A stretch of 8,353 nucleotides of DNA from Planctomycetaceae bacterium (GTDB lineage: Bacteria; Planctomycetota; Planctomycetia; Planctomycetales; Planctomycetaceae). The stretch lies in contig JAESQE010000115.1 of NCBI GenBank assembly GCA_016765335.1, positions 2,000-10,352 on the forward strand, read 5' to 3'. The notes under the pieces are model-generated. The model was not told where the DNA came from and ran no database searches. It was given only the letters and a program-made list of their open reading frames with translations. Positions 7,042-8,353 of the stretch are shown piece after piece. A program made the position numbers and the translations under genes. The first letter of the stretch is position 1. Each line of letters begins with the position of its first letter.

Positions 7042-7080
7042 ATTATCTGGCCCCGAAGCAGGAGCTCCGGGCCAGATAAT
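7042..7080 (-). terminator. Hairpin with a 12-bp stem just after the ATPase gene
   Basis: ATTATCTGGCCC (7042-7053) pairs perfectly with GGGCCAGATAAT (7069-7080) around a 15-base loop that contains the palindrome GAGCTC. It begins 33 nt after the ATPase stop on the minus strand. The tail lacks a run of T, so it is not a textbook intrinsic terminator, but position and stem strength suggest it ends or stabilises that transcript. Confidence 0.6.
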
Positions 7081-7113
7081 ATTTCACCTCAGTTCTCTAA
7101 AGAAACTGTCTTG

Positions 7114-8353
7114 TTAAGTGGACTCGTCTTGATCTACAATAGCAGGCGTCCCCATCTCTTCGATAAGATCACGGTTGGCCTTCTTGGGATCACCTTTTAT
7201 CCCCACTTCCCCAGTAGCATAGACTTTCCATCCACGAGACTGCTTTGTACGAGGTAATCGGTCGATGATGACTCCGTTCGCTGCTAGGGCAGTAACCAGC
7301 TCACTCAACCGACAGCTGAGCCAGCGTGCATTTTTGGGTAGATCACTTGTTGCATCTTTGTCAGAGCTTGTGTGGGCCTTGTCGCGAAGGAGAATCAGCA
7401 GTTCGCCAGCCGTGCCTTTCCATGGATTATCTTCAGTGTAAGATTTCGCAAAAAGCGTCACTGCACTGGTCATGGGTGTTGCCTCCAAGATCTCCTGGTC
7501 CTGGTGCTTAATGTTAAGTAGATAAGCAGTATCGAACTCTTCCGGATCTCTCCCAAGAGCGACAGTCATTGCTCGGCCAAAGTGAGCAAAGTCTGCCATT
7601 CGAAACTTTCCAGCTACGGGTAGATGCTTCATCTCCTTCAGTGTTTTGACAAGAAGATCCAGCAGTGATCCTAATAATTTCGGCCGAGCAGCCTCAAAGG
7701 CCGCATCGAGTTCCCTGATCGGTTTGAATGTTTTCATTCGCCGACAGTTGATGGCAATACAGCGATCTAAAAAATCTGGCCTTGTGCTTGGTGCGTCAAT
7801 TCCGTTGATGATAATCGGACGCTGAAAAGAATAAAGCACTTGGTCTGAATTAGTGAATAACTTTCTCCGTTCCACATAATTCCCTGTTACGGCTCGACAA
7901 AACATATCTGCTGTAGATCTGTTAAATTTGCTGACATTCTCAAAACAAGGTAAAGCATGATTATCAAAAGTCAGAAACAGATTTGACATATCGATATCTC
8001 CTAACACCGGGGTAACACTGGGATCAAGAAGACTTCTCAATCTTCTTGATCGTGTTGTCTTTGCTGAGCCTTGTGTACCAATCAGTAGTAGCATTGGGAC
8101 CGGGACATCAGGGCAAAGAGCTGCTAACGTCCATGCAAGCACCAGAAGCTTGTCGTCTTCGGTGTCTACTGAAAAGAAGTCAAAGAGCTTTTGGGGGTCG
8201 CCTCCACCTATTGGACTTGCCATTGCAAGCTGATGCAGAGGCCTGATAAACCTTGGTTTTTTTTGTAGTTGTACACTCCATCCATTCTTAGAGATAGAAA
8301 GCATATTTCTATCAGTATCCCCAATGTCAATCAGGATTTTTCCTTTATCAGAC
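7114..8353 (-). CDS. Mobile-element primase-helicase-like ATPase, 5' end outside the window
   Basis: The frame is open to the window edge, and residues before the ATG at 8304 (GKILIDIGDTDRN) look coding, so the true start lies beyond 8353. From that ATG, motifs are Walker A IGTQGSAKTT (75-84), a Walker-B-like hydrophobic strand LPCFENVS (118-125), a sensor-like RPIIINGID (162-170, Asn167) and Arg175/Arg181 in TRPDFLDRC, a plausible arginine finger. Conserved blocks follow: FEAARPKLLGSLLD (about 203-216) and RMADFAHFGRA (about 235-245). The C-terminus (GTAGELLILL, then LPKNARWLSCRLSEL) looks like a winged-helix domain. This order matches ATPases fused to or following primases on phages and integrative elements, where they unwind DNA for replication. 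The exact family name is not certain, and the primase part, if any, is outside the window. A hairpin lies 33 nt after the stop. Confidence 0.75.
   Translation of the reverse strand, partial: SDKGKILIDIGDTDRNMLSISKNGWSVQLQKKPRFIRPLHQLAMASPIGGGDPQKLFDFFSVDTEDDKLLVLAWTLAALCPDVPVPMLLLIGTQGSAKTTRSRRLRSLLDPSVTPVLGDIDMSNLFLTFDNHALPCFENVSKFNRSTADMFCRAVTGNYVERRKLFTNSDQVLYSFQRPIIINGIDAPSTRPDFLDRCIAINCRRMKTFKPIRELDAAFEAARPKLLGSLLDLLVKTLKEMKHLPVAGKFRMADFAHFGRAMTVALGRDPEEFDTAYLLNIKHQDQEILEATPMTSAVTLFAKSYTEDNPWKGTAGELLILLRDKAHTSSDKDATSDLPKNARWLSCRLSELVTALAANGVIIDRLPRTKQSRGWKVYATGEVGIKGDPKKANRDLIEEMGTPAIVDQDEST

Larger units (their letters stand above)
6439..7113. other. Gap of about 675 bases between minus-strand genes
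   Basis: This stretch contains no gene I would call intact. From the ATPase side it holds a long hairpin (7042-7080), a second hairpin (6923-6954), a region open in several frames (about 6620-6960), a strongly purine-rich minus strand (about 6530-6727) and the leader of the 73-residue gene. One frame (TTG 6961 to 6569) gives 130 residues, but it crosses the second hairpin and ends in a low-complexity Lys/Arg/Thr/Asn tail. An overlapping frame gives a Glu/Lys/Gln-rich segment. No convincing -10/-35 pair was identified. Confidence 0.6.

Noticed and set aside
6506..7889. Paired 12-base match AATTCCCTGTTA at 6506 and 7878 as an att-like direct repeat
   Set aside because: One copy is inside the ATPase coding sequence, there is no integrase, and a 12-base match in AT-rich DNA may be chance.

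Overview
The window shows two oppositely transcribed blocks that converge near position 5225. By eye the base composition is a little under 50% GC. Short gene spacings, Shine-Dalgarno sites and a phage-defence operon point to a bacterium. An aquatic or soil lineage such as the Planctomycetes would fit, but that is a guess: no rRNA, tRNA or taxonomic marker gene is present.

Plus strand, 1-5224: the three core genes of a DISARM anti-phage system, in the order drmA (helicase, 5' end beyond the window), drmB (DUF1998 protein) and drmC (phospholipase-D-type protein). They are tightly packed (gaps of 2 and 6 nt) and probably form one transcript. The class-defining genes (DNA methyltransferase plus DrmD or DrmE) are not in the window and would be expected upstream of position 1. 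DISARM is a described system. What is unusual here is that drmB is split by a one-base deletion at about 2923-2925, so as written the operon would not make full-length DrmB.

Minus strand, 5231-5704: right after drmC lies a decayed IS3-family insertion sequence. It keeps a probable terminal repeat and the C-terminal end of the transposase, itself frameshifted in a homopolymer. The IS joins the broken end of another minus-strand reading frame.

Minus strand, 5637-8353: an accessory block. In transcription order it has a large ATPase resembling the helicase part of mobile-element primase-helicases (5' end beyond the window), two hairpins, a polypurine stretch holding a decayed reading frame, a 73-residue probable ribbon-helix-helix protein, and a 134-residue unknown protein. 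This looks like part of an integrated plasmid, phage or satellite. The whole window therefore reads as a piece of a defence island in which a DISARM operon meets a mobile-element segment, with an IS remnant at the junction.
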